Shown piece after piece: positions 52,401 to 62,795 of a stretch of 64,000 nt of DNA. Numbering within the stretch: the first letter of the stretch is position 1; the number at the start of each line of letters is the position of its first letter. The DNA comes from Bifidobacterium pseudolongum subsp. globosum. GTDB lineage: Bacteria > Actinomycetota > Actinomycetes > Actinomycetales > Bifidobacteriaceae. Position numbers and translations under genes: made by a program. A model generated the notes under the pieces. It did not search any database. It had not been told where the DNA came from and was given only the letters and a program-made list of their open reading frames with translations. The stretch spans positions 124,001 through 188,000 of the forward strand of contig NZ_JGZG01000001.1 in NCBI RefSeq assembly GCF_000741295.1, read 5' to 3'.

Positions 52401-53659
52401 CACTCGTTCTCCTTGCCCTCGGATTGGTCCGCACTGGGCTGGTCCTCGACCACGGCCGTCTCGGTTTCGACCACCTCGGCTCCAGCGGGTTCTGCGGTGT
52501 TTTCCGCTGTGTCTTCTGCCGCCGGTTCGGCGCCCACTTCCTGCGCGAGGCGCGCGAAATACGCCTGCAGTTCGTCGGCCGAAATGACCGACGTCGTCTC
52601 GCCTTCGGCGTCGTGCTCCGCCGTCTCGCCGCCGGCGTTGCGGTTCGCGTGTTCGGCCACGATGTTGCGTGCGCCGGGGTCGACCACGGTGGGCGCGCCC
52701 TGCTGCCCGGACTCGTCTTCGGCGGCGCCGGCATGGCGGCCGTGGCGGGCCGAGCCCTTCGCCCCCGCCTTCTTCGGGCGCGGCTTGAGCGCCGCGAACG
52801 TGCCGGCGAGCGCCGCGCCGATCGTCGGCTCATCGGCGGACTTCGCCGCCTTGGGCTTGGCTTGCGCAGACTCCGTCTGCTTCTTGCGACGGGTGTGCGG
52901 CTCCATCGCGAAGACGGATGCGGAGAGCACCGCGAGCACCGCGCACAGGCCACCGCCGAAATACCACGGCAGTGCGAAGTCGGGCACGCGTTGGCGCACC
53001 CAGTGCATGCTGAGGTCCGCGCTCGGGGTCTTGGTGCCGAAGTCGATGAGCATGACCTGCGCCGGCTGTGCGCTGTTCAAGTGCATGGATGCGGATGTGC
53101 CGCCACATTCGACCTGCGACCACATGTCCGAATCCGCGAACGCGACCTGGTTCTGCGACGCTGAGGCGGTGCCCTTGGCTTGCTCTTCGCTCGTGGAGAG
53201 GGCCTGCCATGTGCTCAGGCCGGTCACGCGCACGTATGGTTCGCCGGCGAGCCACCCGGACACGTCTTTCGCCGACCCGACAGCCATGCACACCTGTGGT
53301 TCGGTTTGGGCCTGTTGGTCTTGCGAAGTTTGCTGATTTTGTGAATCTTCTGACGCGTCTGCGCCGGTTTCGGTGCCGTTCGACGACGCGGTTCCGCCGT
53401 TGTCCGCGCTGACGGTGACGACCGCGTCGACGAGGTCGAGCACGCCCGGGTCGATGACGACGTATTGCGTGCTATGCGCCTGCGCGGTGGCGGTGATGTT
53501 GCGGCTGGGCTTCCAAACCGTTGCATTCAGTACGCCGAACACGATGCATGCCACGGCGAGCAATCCGAAGATGGGGGTGACGACGCCACGCATGATCCAT
53601 GCGCGCCGTGTCGGCTTGGTGTGTTTGCGCGGCTGTTCCTGCGCCTCTTGGTCTGTCAT
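52400..53659 (-). CDS. Membrane protein of unknown function
   Basis: A 419-residue protein. One transmembrane segment lies near residues 25-45 (VVTPIFGLLAVACIVFGVL), an extracytoplasmic domain follows with a Ser/Gln-rich part and a CMAVGSAKDV...VECGG pair of Cys, and a second transmembrane segment is near 250-270 (YFGGGLCAVLAVLSASVFAM). The C-terminal 150 residues are cytoplasmic, low-complexity and acidic/Ala-rich, ending EGKENE. No family is recognised. The GTG/ATG start gives MTDQEAQEQP. The end is coupled to the lipoprotein gene. Confidence 0.65.
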   Translation of the reverse strand: MTDQEAQEQPRKHTKPTRRAWIMRGVVTPIFGLLAVACIVFGVLNATVWKPSRNITATAQAHSTQYVVIDPGVLDLVDAVVTVSADNGGTASSNGTETGADASEDSQNQQTSQDQQAQTEPQVCMAVGSAKDVSGWLAGEPYVRVTGLSTWQALSTSEEQAKGTASASQNQVAFADSDMWSQVECGGTSASMHLNSAQPAQVMLIDFGTKTPSADLSMHWVRQRVPDFALPWYFGGGLCAVLAVLSASVFAMEPHTRRKKQTESAQAKPKAAKSADEPTIGAALAGTFAALKPRPKKAGAKGSARHGRHAGAAEDESGQQGAPTVVDPGARNIVAEHANRNAGGETAEHDAEGETTSVISADELQAYFARLAQEVGAEPAAEDTAENTAEPAGAEVVETETAVVEDQPSADQSEGKENE

Positions 53660-53747
53660 CACGTGTCCCATTCTACAAAGTCGGCCCGGTGCCGGTCCGC
53701 GGTATGGCGGTGCACGCAAATCATGCCGGGACGATACTGTTATGGTT

Positions 53748-54719
53748 ATGCATTCAACTTCTTCTTCCATAGTAACTGTTCTCATGCGCACCGCCGCGGC
53801 CGTATGCACCGCCGCGATGTGTATTTCGCTCGCGGCGTGTGGCGGCGATGACGTGAAGACCTCCGCCGGTCCGCAGAAACTGCCGCAGCTCACGGGCGTG
53901 ACCGCCAAGGGCACGCCGGGAAAGAAGCCGGAAATCTCGTTCAAGACTCCGCTCTCGGTGGAAAACAATGCGACCGCCGTGTTGCAGGAGGGCGATGGCG
54001 AGGCGCTCAAGAATGGCGACCGCCTGTGTCTGCAGCTCACGCAGTACAGCCTCAAGACCGGCGAAGAGGTCGCCACCACGTGGGACACCAATGTGCCGGA
54101 TTGCTCGCTCGTGTTCAATGAGTCCGACGAGCCGGGCAGCGCTGAAAGCGCCACGCTGGCGCAGATCGCGAACTCCACGCTCAAGGGCAAGAAGATCAAC
54201 ACCACGTTCGGCGTCGGCATCAACGACGGCAGCGGCGACAACCAGAACTACCTGCTCGTGGCCACCCCGGTCTCGCAGTCGAAGGACCTCGAGAAGGCCG
54301 AGGGCAAGAAGGTCAAGGATGTGCCGGCCGACCTGCCGAAAGTCACCACGGCCACCAACGGCAAGCCGTCGATCGACATGAACGGCTACAAGGGCAGCGA
54401 CAAGCTCGTGGCGCAGACGCTCATCGAGGGCAATGGCCCGGAGATCACCGACGACACCTACGCCGCTGTGGTCAAGTACACCGGCTGGCTGCTTGACGGC
54501 AAGCAGTTCGATTCGTCGTGGGACCGCAACGACACCTTTACCGCCACGCTCAACGGCGGTGTGATCCAAGGCTGGATCGAAGGCCTGCGCGGCAAGAAGG
54601 TCGGCTCCCAGGTGCTGCTCGTCGTGCCGCCGGACCTTGGCTATGGCGACAAGGAGCAGGGTGAGATTCCCGCGAACTCGACGCTCGTCTTCGTCGTCGA
54701 CATCCTCGCGAAGTACTGA
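53748..54719 (+). CDS. FKBP-type peptidyl-prolyl isomerase lipoprotein
   Basis: A 323-residue lipoprotein. The signal ends AAMCISLAACGG (lipobox LAAC). Two FKBP-like halves follow; the C-terminal one is clear (AAVVKYTGWLLDGKQFDSSW, GGVIQGWIEGLRGKKVGSQ, VPPDLGYGDKEQG, NSTLVFVVDILAKY). It would help fold exported proteins outside the membrane. Alternative starts are at 53742 and 53748. A GATACT sequence a few bases upstream and the absence of an SD sequence point to a leaderless or near-leaderless transcript. It ends just before a convergent terminator. Confidence 0.9.
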   Translation: MHSTSSSIVTVLMRTAAAVCTAAMCISLAACGGDDVKTSAGPQKLPQLTGVTAKGTPGKKPEISFKTPLSVENNATAVLQEGDGEALKNGDRLCLQLTQYSLKTGEEVATTWDTNVPDCSLVFNESDEPGSAESATLAQIANSTLKGKKINTTFGVGINDGSGDNQNYLLVATPVSQSKDLEKAEGKKVKDVPADLPKVTTATNGKPSIDMNGYKGSDKLVAQTLIEGNGPEITDDTYAAVVKYTGWLLDGKQFDSSWDRNDTFTATLNGGVIQGWIEGLRGKKVGSQVLLVVPPDLGYGDKEQGEIPANSTLVFVVDILAKY

Positions 54720-54741
54720 TCTGCACCAATCCCCTCCCCTC

Positions 54742-54786
54742 ACGACTCCCTGCGTCTGTCAGAACAGACGCAGGGAGTCGTCTTCT
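54742..54786. terminator. Bidirectional terminator overlapping the nucS 3' end
   Basis: ACGACTCCCTGCGTCTGT and its exact complement (18 bp) with a 4-nt loop, followed by TCTTCT on the plus strand. The right arm lies inside the last codons of nucS, so the stem also encodes the NucS C-terminus. Confidence 0.88.
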
Positions 54787-55463
54787 ACGCCACGCATCTC
54801 GTCGTAATCCAGCAGCAGGCATTCAAAACCGCGGTCCGTGGCGAGTGTGCGCGCCTGGGGGGTGATCGTCTGGGCGGCGAAGATACCGCGCACAGGCGCG
54901 AGCAGCGGGTCCCTGTTGAGCAGTTCGCAATAGCGCGTGAGCTGCTCGACGCCGTCGATGCCACCGTGGCGTTTGATCTCGATCGCCACATGCACGCCGT
55001 TGGCGTCGACCGCCATGATGTCGACCGGTCCAATCGCCGTCGGGTATTCGCGGCGCACGAGCGTGGCGCCTTCGCCGATGCGCTCGATCTGCTCGGCGAG
55101 ATAGCGCTGCAGGTGGTCCTCCACGCCGTCTTTGATCAGGCCCGGGTCCTCCCCCAGGTCGTATGTCTCGTCGGAGTAGATGTGCTGCAGCGTCACTTCC
55201 AGGATGTCGGTGGATTTGGCGGCGGCCGCGCGGATCACCTTCTGCGGCACCTCGGTGGCGGGGTCGTCGTCGGCGTAGTCGGGCGTGATGTCGGTGATCG
55301 TGCACGGCGATGCCATCCAGTTGAGCGGCTTGTACGAGCCGAGTTCCGAGAAGATGAGCAGACTGTTGTCCGCCTTGATGAGCAGCACGCGGCGTGCCAT
55401 GGGGAGTGTGGCTTGCAGTCGGCCGGTGTATTCGGCGCTGCAGTCGGCAACAATGATTCGCAT
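54759..55463 (-). CDS. nucS: Mismatch-specific endonuclease NucS
   Basis: A 234-residue NucS, which cuts both strands at DNA mismatches and replaces MutSL repair in many actinobacteria. It has an N-terminal DNA-binding domain (MRIIVADCSAEYTGRL, VLLIKADNSLLIF), and the nuclease core VDIMAVDANGVHVAIEIKRHGGIDGVEQL with the D/E/K catalytic pattern. It ends DDSLRLF, resembling a beta-clamp-binding motif. The ATG giving MRIIVADC is used. It is convergent with the FKBP gene. Confidence 0.93.
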   Translation of the reverse strand: MRIIVADCSAEYTGRLQATLPMARRVLLIKADNSLLIFSELGSYKPLNWMASPCTITDITPDYADDDPATEVPQKVIRAAAAKSTDILEVTLQHIYSDETYDLGEDPGLIKDGVEDHLQRYLAEQIERIGEGATLVRREYPTAIGPVDIMAVDANGVHVAIEIKRHGGIDGVEQLTRYCELLNRDPLLAPVRGIFAAQTITPQARTLATDRGFECLLLDYDEMRGVEDDSLRLF

Positions 55464-55500
55464 GAGGCACCACCATAGTGGAAGAGCCGCACATGCAAAA

Positions 55501-55538
55501 GGCGGCCGTTGGATTCCATGTGGAATCCAACGGCCGCC
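55501..55538 (-). terminator. Terminator of the ATP synthase operon
   Basis: A perfect 18-bp repeat (GGCGGCCGTTGGATTCCA and complement) with a 2-nt loop. On the minus strand it is followed by TTTTGCATG. It lies 29 bp after the atpC stop. Confidence 0.9.
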
Positions 55539-55566
55539 TCGCATCATGCGTGCCGCGGTGTGCGCG

Positions 55567-55866
55567 TCACTGGATGCCGGTTTCGTCAATCGGAATGTTC
55601 TGCATCGACCGCCCCTGCTCCACGACCACGGTCAACTTGTTCGAATCGAACGAGATGAACCCGTCGGTCACTTCGAACGAATGCTTCCTGCCGTCCGGTT
55701 CGGTGACGACGAGCGGGCCTTCCTGAATGACCGAAAGCACCGGTTCGTGGCCGGGCAGAATACCGAGCCCGCCCGCATAGGCGGGCACGAGCACCGCCTT
55801 CGCCGTGCCGCTCCAGATGGGATGCTCAGCGGAGACGATGTTCACGTCCATCGTTGTGCCGGCCAT
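55567..55866 (-). CDS. atpC: ATP synthase epsilon subunit (short)
   Basis: A 99-residue F1 epsilon subunit: VNIVSAEHPIWSGTAKAVLVPAYAGGLGILPGHEPVLS and DGFISFDSNKLTVVVEQ form the N-terminal beta-sandwich. It stops soon after, so most of the C-terminal two-helix domain seen in about 130-140-residue homologues is missing. That domain often inhibits ATP hydrolysis, so regulation may differ. It starts 2 bp from the atpD stop. Confidence 0.94.
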   Translation of the reverse strand: MAGTTMDVNIVSAEHPIWSGTAKAVLVPAYAGGLGILPGHEPVLSVIQEGPLVVTEPDGRKHSFEVTDGFISFDSNKLTVVVEQGRSMQNIPIDETGIQ

Positions 55867-55868
55867 GA

Positions 55869-57365
<1,497 letters not shown>

Positions 57366-58286
57366 CTACTCTTCCTTTTTGTTCAACGCATCGGCGCTGC
57401 CGATGATTTCGGTAAGTTCCTGAGTGATCGACGCCTGACGCGAAGCGTTGAGCTTGCGGGTCAGGTCGTTGATCAGATCACGTGCGTTCTCTGTTGCGGT
57501 ATGCATGGCATTCTGCCGGCAGGCCACTTCGGAAGCCGCGGCTTCCAGCAGGCATTCGTGAATGCGCGAACGCACGTACCTCGGCAGCACCGCATCGAGC
57601 ACCTCATCAAGGCTCGGCTCAAACGAGTACAGCGGCATCACGTTCTGTGTGCTCTGCGTATCGGGGCCACTGGTGGCCGTTTCCTCCGGCTTGATGATCT
57701 CCACGGGCAGCATGCGCAACACGCGCACTTTCTGCACAACCATGTTGATGAACTCGGTGTACACGATGTAGAGCTCACTGACACCGCCCTTTTCGGCGGA
57801 TTTCATGTACGCCTCCAGCAGGGCGCGTGAGATTGCGTCTGCGACTTCGACGCCAGGCTTCTCGGTATCGCCTTCCCACGTCTGCGCCATGGGGCGGTTG
57901 CGGTACTTGTAGTACGACACACCACGACGCCCATAGACGAACAGTTCCGGCTCCTTGCCTGCCCCCTCCAGTCGGTTGAGCAGATCTTCGGTCTCGCGAA
58001 TGATCGACGAAGTGTACGCGCCGGCCATACCGCGGTCCGCCGTCAGGGCGAGCACGGCAACGCGAGGGTTGTCGCCCTCCTTCCTGACGATCGGATGCGC
58101 GATATGGGAGTGAGATACCAGTGTCTGGACGGCATCGAAAATCGCATCAGTGTAGGGCTTCGCGTTGAGCGCGACCTCACGGGCCTGCGCGATGTGCGAA
58201 GCCGCGATCATCTCCTGGGCGTTGAAGATCTTCTCCAATGAACCCGTGGAGGCGATTCTGCTCTTTAATGCGAGTTGCGATGCCAT
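57366..58286 (-). CDS. atpG: ATP synthase gamma subunit
   Basis: A 306-residue rotor subunit linking F1 and Fo. The N-terminal helix begins MASQLALKSRIASTGSLEKIF, ADRGMAGAYTSSIIRE lies near the start of the core and NDLTRKLNASRQASITQELTEI forms the C-terminal helix. It lies 3 bp from the atpA stop. Confidence 0.97.
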   Translation of the reverse strand: MASQLALKSRIASTGSLEKIFNAQEMIAASHIAQAREVALNAKPYTDAIFDAVQTLVSHSHIAHPIVRKEGDNPRVAVLALTADRGMAGAYTSSIIRETEDLLNRLEGAGKEPELFVYGRRGVSYYKYRNRPMAQTWEGDTEKPGVEVADAISRALLEAYMKSAEKGGVSELYIVYTEFINMVVQKVRVLRMLPVEIIKPEETATSGPDTQSTQNVMPLYSFEPSLDEVLDAVLPRYVRSRIHECLLEAAASEVACRQNAMHTATENARDLINDLTRKLNASRQASITQELTEIIGSADALNKKEE

Positions 58287-58289
58287 AGG

Positions 58290-59951
58290 TTACTTCTTTT
58301 CTGCGCTCTTGGCCGCCTGTGCCTTGCGGCCCTGGGCCTTGATCTGCTCTTGGTCGACCGGCGTGGCGCTCTTCGGCACCGGCTTCTTGTCGACGAGCGG
58401 CTTGCCGGCCTTGGTGACGTACGTCTCACGGAAGGCGTCCACGGCCTTGTCGAGGGCCGCTTCGGTCTCCTTGGTGAAATCGCCGGTGTCGCGAATGGTC
58501 TTGAGGATGTCGGTGTTGCTGCTCACGTATTCGAGCAGGCCACGTTCGAACGGCAGCACGTCGGCGATCTCCAGGTCGTCGAGCTTGCCGTTGGTGCCGG
58601 CCCACACCGAAACGACCTCCTGCTCCATCGAGTACGGCGAGAACTGCGGCTGCTTGAGCAGCTCGGTCAGACGCGCGCCTCGGTTGAGCTGGGCCTTCGA
58701 CGCCGCATCCAGATCGGACGCGAACATGGCGAAGGATTCGAGCGAGCGGTACCGCGCCAGCGAGATCTTCAGCGTGCCGGAGACCTTCTTCAGCGCCTTC
58801 GTCTGTGCGGCGCCGCCGACTCGGGAGACCGAGATGCCGACGTCCACTGCGGGGCGCTGGCCGGCGTTGAACAGGTCGGACTGCAGGAAGATCTGGCCGT
58901 CGGTGATCGAGATCACGTTGGTCGGAATGTACGCGGAGACGTCGTTCGCCTTCGTCTCGACAATCGGCAGGCCGGTCATCGAACCGCCGCCCAGATCGTC
59001 GGAGACACGCGCGCAGCGTTCCAGCAGGCGCGAATGCAGGTAGAAGACGTCGCCCGGGTACGCTTCACGCCCCGGCGGGCGGCGCAACAGCAGCGAGATC
59101 GAACGGTACGCTTCGGCCTGCTTGGACAGGTCGTCGAACACGATGAGCACGTCTTTGCCGTGGTACATCCAGTGCTGGCCGATGGCCGAACCGGTGTACG
59201 GGGCGATGTACTTGAAGCCCGCGGAATCGGACGCCGGGGAGGCCACGATCGTGGTGTATTCCATGGCGCCGGCCTCTTCGAGGCTCTGCTTGACCGAGGC
59301 GATGGTGGAGCCCTTCTGGCCGATGGCCACATAGATGCAGCGCACCTGCTTCTTCGGGTCGCCGGACTCCCAGTTCGTCTTCTGGTTGATGATCGTGTCG
59401 ATCGCGATGGCGGTCTTGCCGGTCTGGCGGTCGCCGATGATGAGCTGTCGCTGGCCGCGGCCGATCGGCGTCATGGCGTCGATGGCCTTGAGGCCCGTGG
59501 ACATAGGCTCATCCACAGGGTGGCGGTGCATCACATCGGGTGCCTGCGCCTCAAGGATGCGGCGTCCTTCGCTCTTGATCTCGCCCAAGCCGTCGATGGG
59601 CTTGCCCAGTGGGTCAACCACGCGGCCCAGGAAGCCGTCGCCGACCGGCACCGAGAGCACCTCGCCAGTGCGGCGGACTTCCTGCCCTTCTTCGATGCCG
59701 ACGAAATCGCCGAGGATAACCACGCCGATCTCTCGGGCGTCCAGATTGAACGCCAGGCCAAGGGTGCCGTCCTCGAAGGTCAGCAGCTCGTTGGCCATGC
59801 AACCAGGCAGCCCCGTCACATGCGCAATGCCGTCACCGGCGGTGGCGACGTGGCCCACTTCCTGGGTCGGCGTGTCGGATGGCTTGTACGAATCGACGAA
59901 GTCATCGAGCGCCTTGCGTATCGTGGCGGGATCAATGGTCAATTCTGCCAT
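58290..59951 (-). CDS. atpA: ATP synthase alpha subunit
   Basis: A 553-residue F1 alpha subunit. The P-loop is [19 protein letters not shown]-like [16 protein letters not shown] and the signature [13 protein letters not shown] are present. The C-terminus ends with an Ala/Lys-rich tail ([17 protein letters not shown]). The start is [10 protein letters not shown]; two upstream in-frame codons (MI) are ignored. Confidence 0.98.
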   Translation of the reverse strand: MAELTIDPATIRKALDDFVDSYKPSDTPTQEVGHVATAGDGIAHVTGLPGCMANELLTFEDGTLGLAFNLDAREIGVVILGDFVGIEEGQEVRRTGEVLSVPVGDGFLGRVVDPLGKPIDGLGEIKSEGRRILEAQAPDVMHRHPVDEPMSTGLKAIDAMTPIGRGQRQLIIGDRQTGKTAIAIDTIINQKTNWESGDPKKQVRCIYVAIGQKGSTIASVKQSLEEAGAMEYTTIVASPASDSAGFKYIAPYTGSAIGQHWMYHGKDVLIVFDDLSKQAEAYRSISLLLRRPPGREAYPGDVFYLHSRLLERCARVSDDLGGGSMTGLPIVETKANDVSAYIPTNVISITDGQIFLQSDLFNAGQRPAVDVGISVSRVGGAAQTKALKKVSGTLKISLARYRSLESFAMFASDLDAASKAQLNRGARLTELLKQPQFSPYSMEQEVVSVWAGTNGKLDDLEIADVLPFERGLLEYVSSNTDILKTIRDTGDFTKETEAALDKAVDAFRETYVTKAGKPLVDKKPVPKSATPVDQEQIKAQGRKAQAAKSAEKK

Positions 59952-60026
59952 GATCACTCCTTAGTGTTGTGTATACATTCGCTTGCGGTCCGCGCGTGGC
60001 GCAGGCCTGCATGACGCGCTGCGGCG

Positions 60027-60860
60027 TCAGTCGTTGGTTCCGGCTTTCGCCTTGCGCTTCAGATTCTGCAATTGCGCGATCACCGTGTTGTCGGTGACCT
60101 CGTCGCCCACCTGGATGCGCATGCCGCCCATGACCGTCTCGTCGACGACAGAGTGGATGTGCACGGGGCGCCCGACCTTCTTCGTGTAGATCTGCGCGAG
60201 ACGGTCGGCCTGCGTGTCGGTCAGCGGCGCCGCGGTGGTCACCGTGACCATCGATTCGCCCATATGGCGGGAGAATTTGTTGATGAGCCACTGGATCGTC
60301 TCGAGATAGCGGCGGTTGCGCGGATTGCGTGTGCTGTGCGTGGCGAGCCTGACCGTGATCTTGTTGAAGTCCTCGTTGCCGATGAGCGCGTGCAGTAGGT
60401 CGTACCGGGCCTGAATCGGACTGTCCGCGTTGGACAGGTCCGCGCGGACGACCGGCAGGTTGAGCAGCGCTGACTGCAGTTCGGCAAGCTCGATGGACAC
60501 GCGCAATGTGGCGCCGTCCTTGTCTGCCTGGTACATCATCGCATCCACCGCGAAGTCCTCCGTGGCGTTGTCGATGTCATACGCACGGCTCCAGCTGCGC
60601 GAGACGAGATCGGTCATGATCTCCATCGTCATCGGCTGCACTTTGCCGCCGATGAGCTCGTTGAGCAGCTTCACCTTGTCTGCCACAGGCCGGCCGGGAT
60701 CGGTCAGAGCGCGCTGCAGACGCGGATTGTGGTCGAGCGTGCAGGTAATGCCGAACAGTTCGTCGCCGATCTGCCAGGCGTCGTCACCGGATGCGCGCAG
60801 TTTCGCGGCAAACGAATCACGCGATTCGCGATCGGCCACTCGTGATGCCTCTCCTCGCAT
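60027..60860 (-). CDS. atpH: ATP synthase delta subunit
   Basis: A 277-residue delta subunit, about 100 residues longer than the E. coli protein, as in other actinobacteria. The C-terminal OSCP-type region has TTAAPLTDTQADRLAQIY and GGMRIQVGDEVTDNTVIAQL. It forms the peripheral stalk cap on F1. The start gives MRGEASRVADRE, with GGGAGG upstream. Confidence 0.95.
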   Translation of the reverse strand: MRGEASRVADRESRDSFAAKLRASGDDAWQIGDELFGITCTLDHNPRLQRALTDPGRPVADKVKLLNELIGGKVQPMTMEIMTDLVSRSWSRAYDIDNATEDFAVDAMMYQADKDGATLRVSIELAELQSALLNLPVVRADLSNADSPIQARYDLLHALIGNEDFNKITVRLATHSTRNPRNRRYLETIQWLINKFSRHMGESMVTVTTAAPLTDTQADRLAQIYTKKVGRPVHIHSVVDETVMGGMRIQVGDEVTDNTVIAQLQNLKRKAKAGTND

Positions 60861-60890
60861 CTGGTCACCTCCCTTCCTTGCGGATTGGCG

Positions 60891-61418
60891 CTACTTGTCC
60901 TCGCCCTGCTCCATGTCGGAGATCATCTGGTCGATCATGTCCGACTGCACGGCGCTGTCTTTGAGTTCGGAACCAAGAATCTTCTCAGCGAGCGAAGTCG
61001 CCAACGTGCCGACTTCACCCTTGAGGCTCACCATGGCCTTCTGCTGCTGCGATTCCAGCGAACGCTGGGCGTTCGCCGTGATCTGCGCGGCCTCGGTCTC
61101 GGCGCGCGAACGCGCGTCGGCGATGATGTGTGACGCCTCGGCGCGCGCATCGTCACGGATCTTGGAAGCCTCCACGCGGGCGGTGCTCAGCTGGGCCTGG
61201 TACTTCTTCTTCGCTTCGTCCGCGTCTTTCTGGGCTTGCTCCGCCTTGGCGATGCCACCCTCGATCTTCGCGGCACGTTCATCGAATATGGACTGGAACT
61301 TCGGCAGGAAGAACTTGTAGAAGAACGCGGCCACGATCAACAGGATGATCAGCGACCACACGATGTCATAGACCTTGGGGATGAACAAATCAACGCCTTC
61401 GGCGGCCATGGTCACCAT
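60891..61418 (-). CDS. atpF: ATP synthase b subunit
   Basis: A 175-residue peripheral-stalk subunit with a single N-terminal transmembrane segment (IVWSLIILLIVAAFFYKFFL) and a long Ala/Glu/Lys-rich coiled coil (AKAEQAQKDADEAKKKYQAQ). The alternative start MAAEGVDLF three codons in is possible. GGAGGAGGGC precedes the ATG. Confidence 0.96.
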   Translation of the reverse strand: MVTMAAEGVDLFIPKVYDIVWSLIILLIVAAFFYKFFLPKFQSIFDERAAKIEGGIAKAEQAQKDADEAKKKYQAQLSTARVEASKIRDDARAEASHIIADARSRAETEAAQITANAQRSLESQQQKAMVSLKGEVGTLATSLAEKILGSELKDSAVQSDMIDQMISDMEQGEDK

Positions 61419-61476
61419 GATGCCCTCCTCCTTTCATGTCCTGGTTGGAATTGCTTCGTGTCTCAGATCCGTTCGA

Positions 61477-61749
<273 letters not shown>

Positions 61750-61763
61750 TTATTGGCCGGCGG

Positions 61764-62576
61764 TCAGTCGATCTCCGGATAGCTCATGTTGATGTACGCG
61801 GTGGTCAGGATCGCGAAGATATACGCCTGCAGGCACGCCACAAGCACCTCGAACAGGTACATGAACAGGCCCGCCGCGAATGTAACGACGCCGAACGGCA
61901 TCATGGCCTTGTTCACCACGTCGATCAGGAAGTACTGCGTGGCCGAAAGGCACAGCGCAAGAATCAAATGGCCCGAAACCATGTTGGCGAACAGTCGGAT
62001 CGTCAGCGAGAACGGGCGGATCACCAGCAGCTCGAGCAGCTGGATCGGGCTCAACAGGATGTAGATCGGCCACGGCACGCCCTTCGGGAAGAGCTCGTCG
62101 CGCAGGAAGTGCCCGAGGCCCTTTTCGCGAATGCCGGCGATCCAATACTGCACGAAGCACCACATGGCGAACACGAGCGGCAACGTGATCGTCGCGCTCG
62201 CCGCGATGTTCATGCCGGGGATCTCGCCGCACAGGTTGAAGACGAGCAGCGTGAGGAACACGGTCGTGATCATCGGCACATACCGCTTGCCGCGCACCTC
62301 ACCCATCACTTGGTACACGATGTCGTTCTTCACAAAATCGATGACCCACTCCACGGCGCTCTGCCAGCGGCCGGGGATCAGCTTCGCGCGCGCCGCGGTG
62401 ATGCCCAGCACCAACAACATGATGATTGTGGCGAGGATGCGCACGAAGATGATGCGGTTGATGGCGAACGGTGTGCCCTCGAACAGAATCTCCGGGGGAA
62501 GGAAGTCTTCAATGCTTGGCATTTCCATCGATGCCTCTGCAAGCGTGGCTGCGCCCGCGGCGAATACATCAACCAT
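61764..62576 (-). CDS. atpB: ATP synthase a subunit
   Basis: A 270-residue Fo stator with about six transmembrane segments. The essential Arg is in SLTIRLFANMVSGH; LCGEIPGMNIAASAT and the C-terminal YLFEVLVACLQAYIFAILTTAYI are also typical. It is first in the operon. No atpI gene lies upstream; metA does. The start ATG follows CAGGAGGC. Confidence 0.97.
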   Translation of the reverse strand: MVDVFAAGAATLAEASMEMPSIEDFLPPEILFEGTPFAINRIIFVRILATIIMLLVLGITAARAKLIPGRWQSAVEWVIDFVKNDIVYQVMGEVRGKRYVPMITTVFLTLLVFNLCGEIPGMNIAASATITLPLVFAMWCFVQYWIAGIREKGLGHFLRDELFPKGVPWPIYILLSPIQLLELLVIRPFSLTIRLFANMVSGHLILALCLSATQYFLIDVVNKAMMPFGVVTFAAGLFMYLFEVLVACLQAYIFAILTTAYINMSYPEID

Positions 62577-62795
62577 TCATGCCTCCTGAATCCGAATGTT
62601 CTGCTGTTAGTCTAATCCAAGTTGTTCCGTGAATGTGACGGCAAGATTTCCATGCAAGGCGCAGCCGCGTCTCGCGGCGCGCCGGCCGGGCGCGTCGTTC
62701 ATCTTCTCGTCTTCACAGTTCCTTCAGAACTCGTCGCAACGTGATTATTGGCTCGCCAGTGGACATCTGGCGCAACGCGGAGCGTATCGCCGCTC

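Noticed and set aside
58275..60014. 579-codon plus-strand frame opposite atpA
   Set aside because: Antisense shadow of atpA.
62664..62678. Small GCCGCG/CGCGGC hairpin between metA and atpB
   Set aside because: Only six base pairs in GC-rich DNA with no T-run; not enough to call a terminator.
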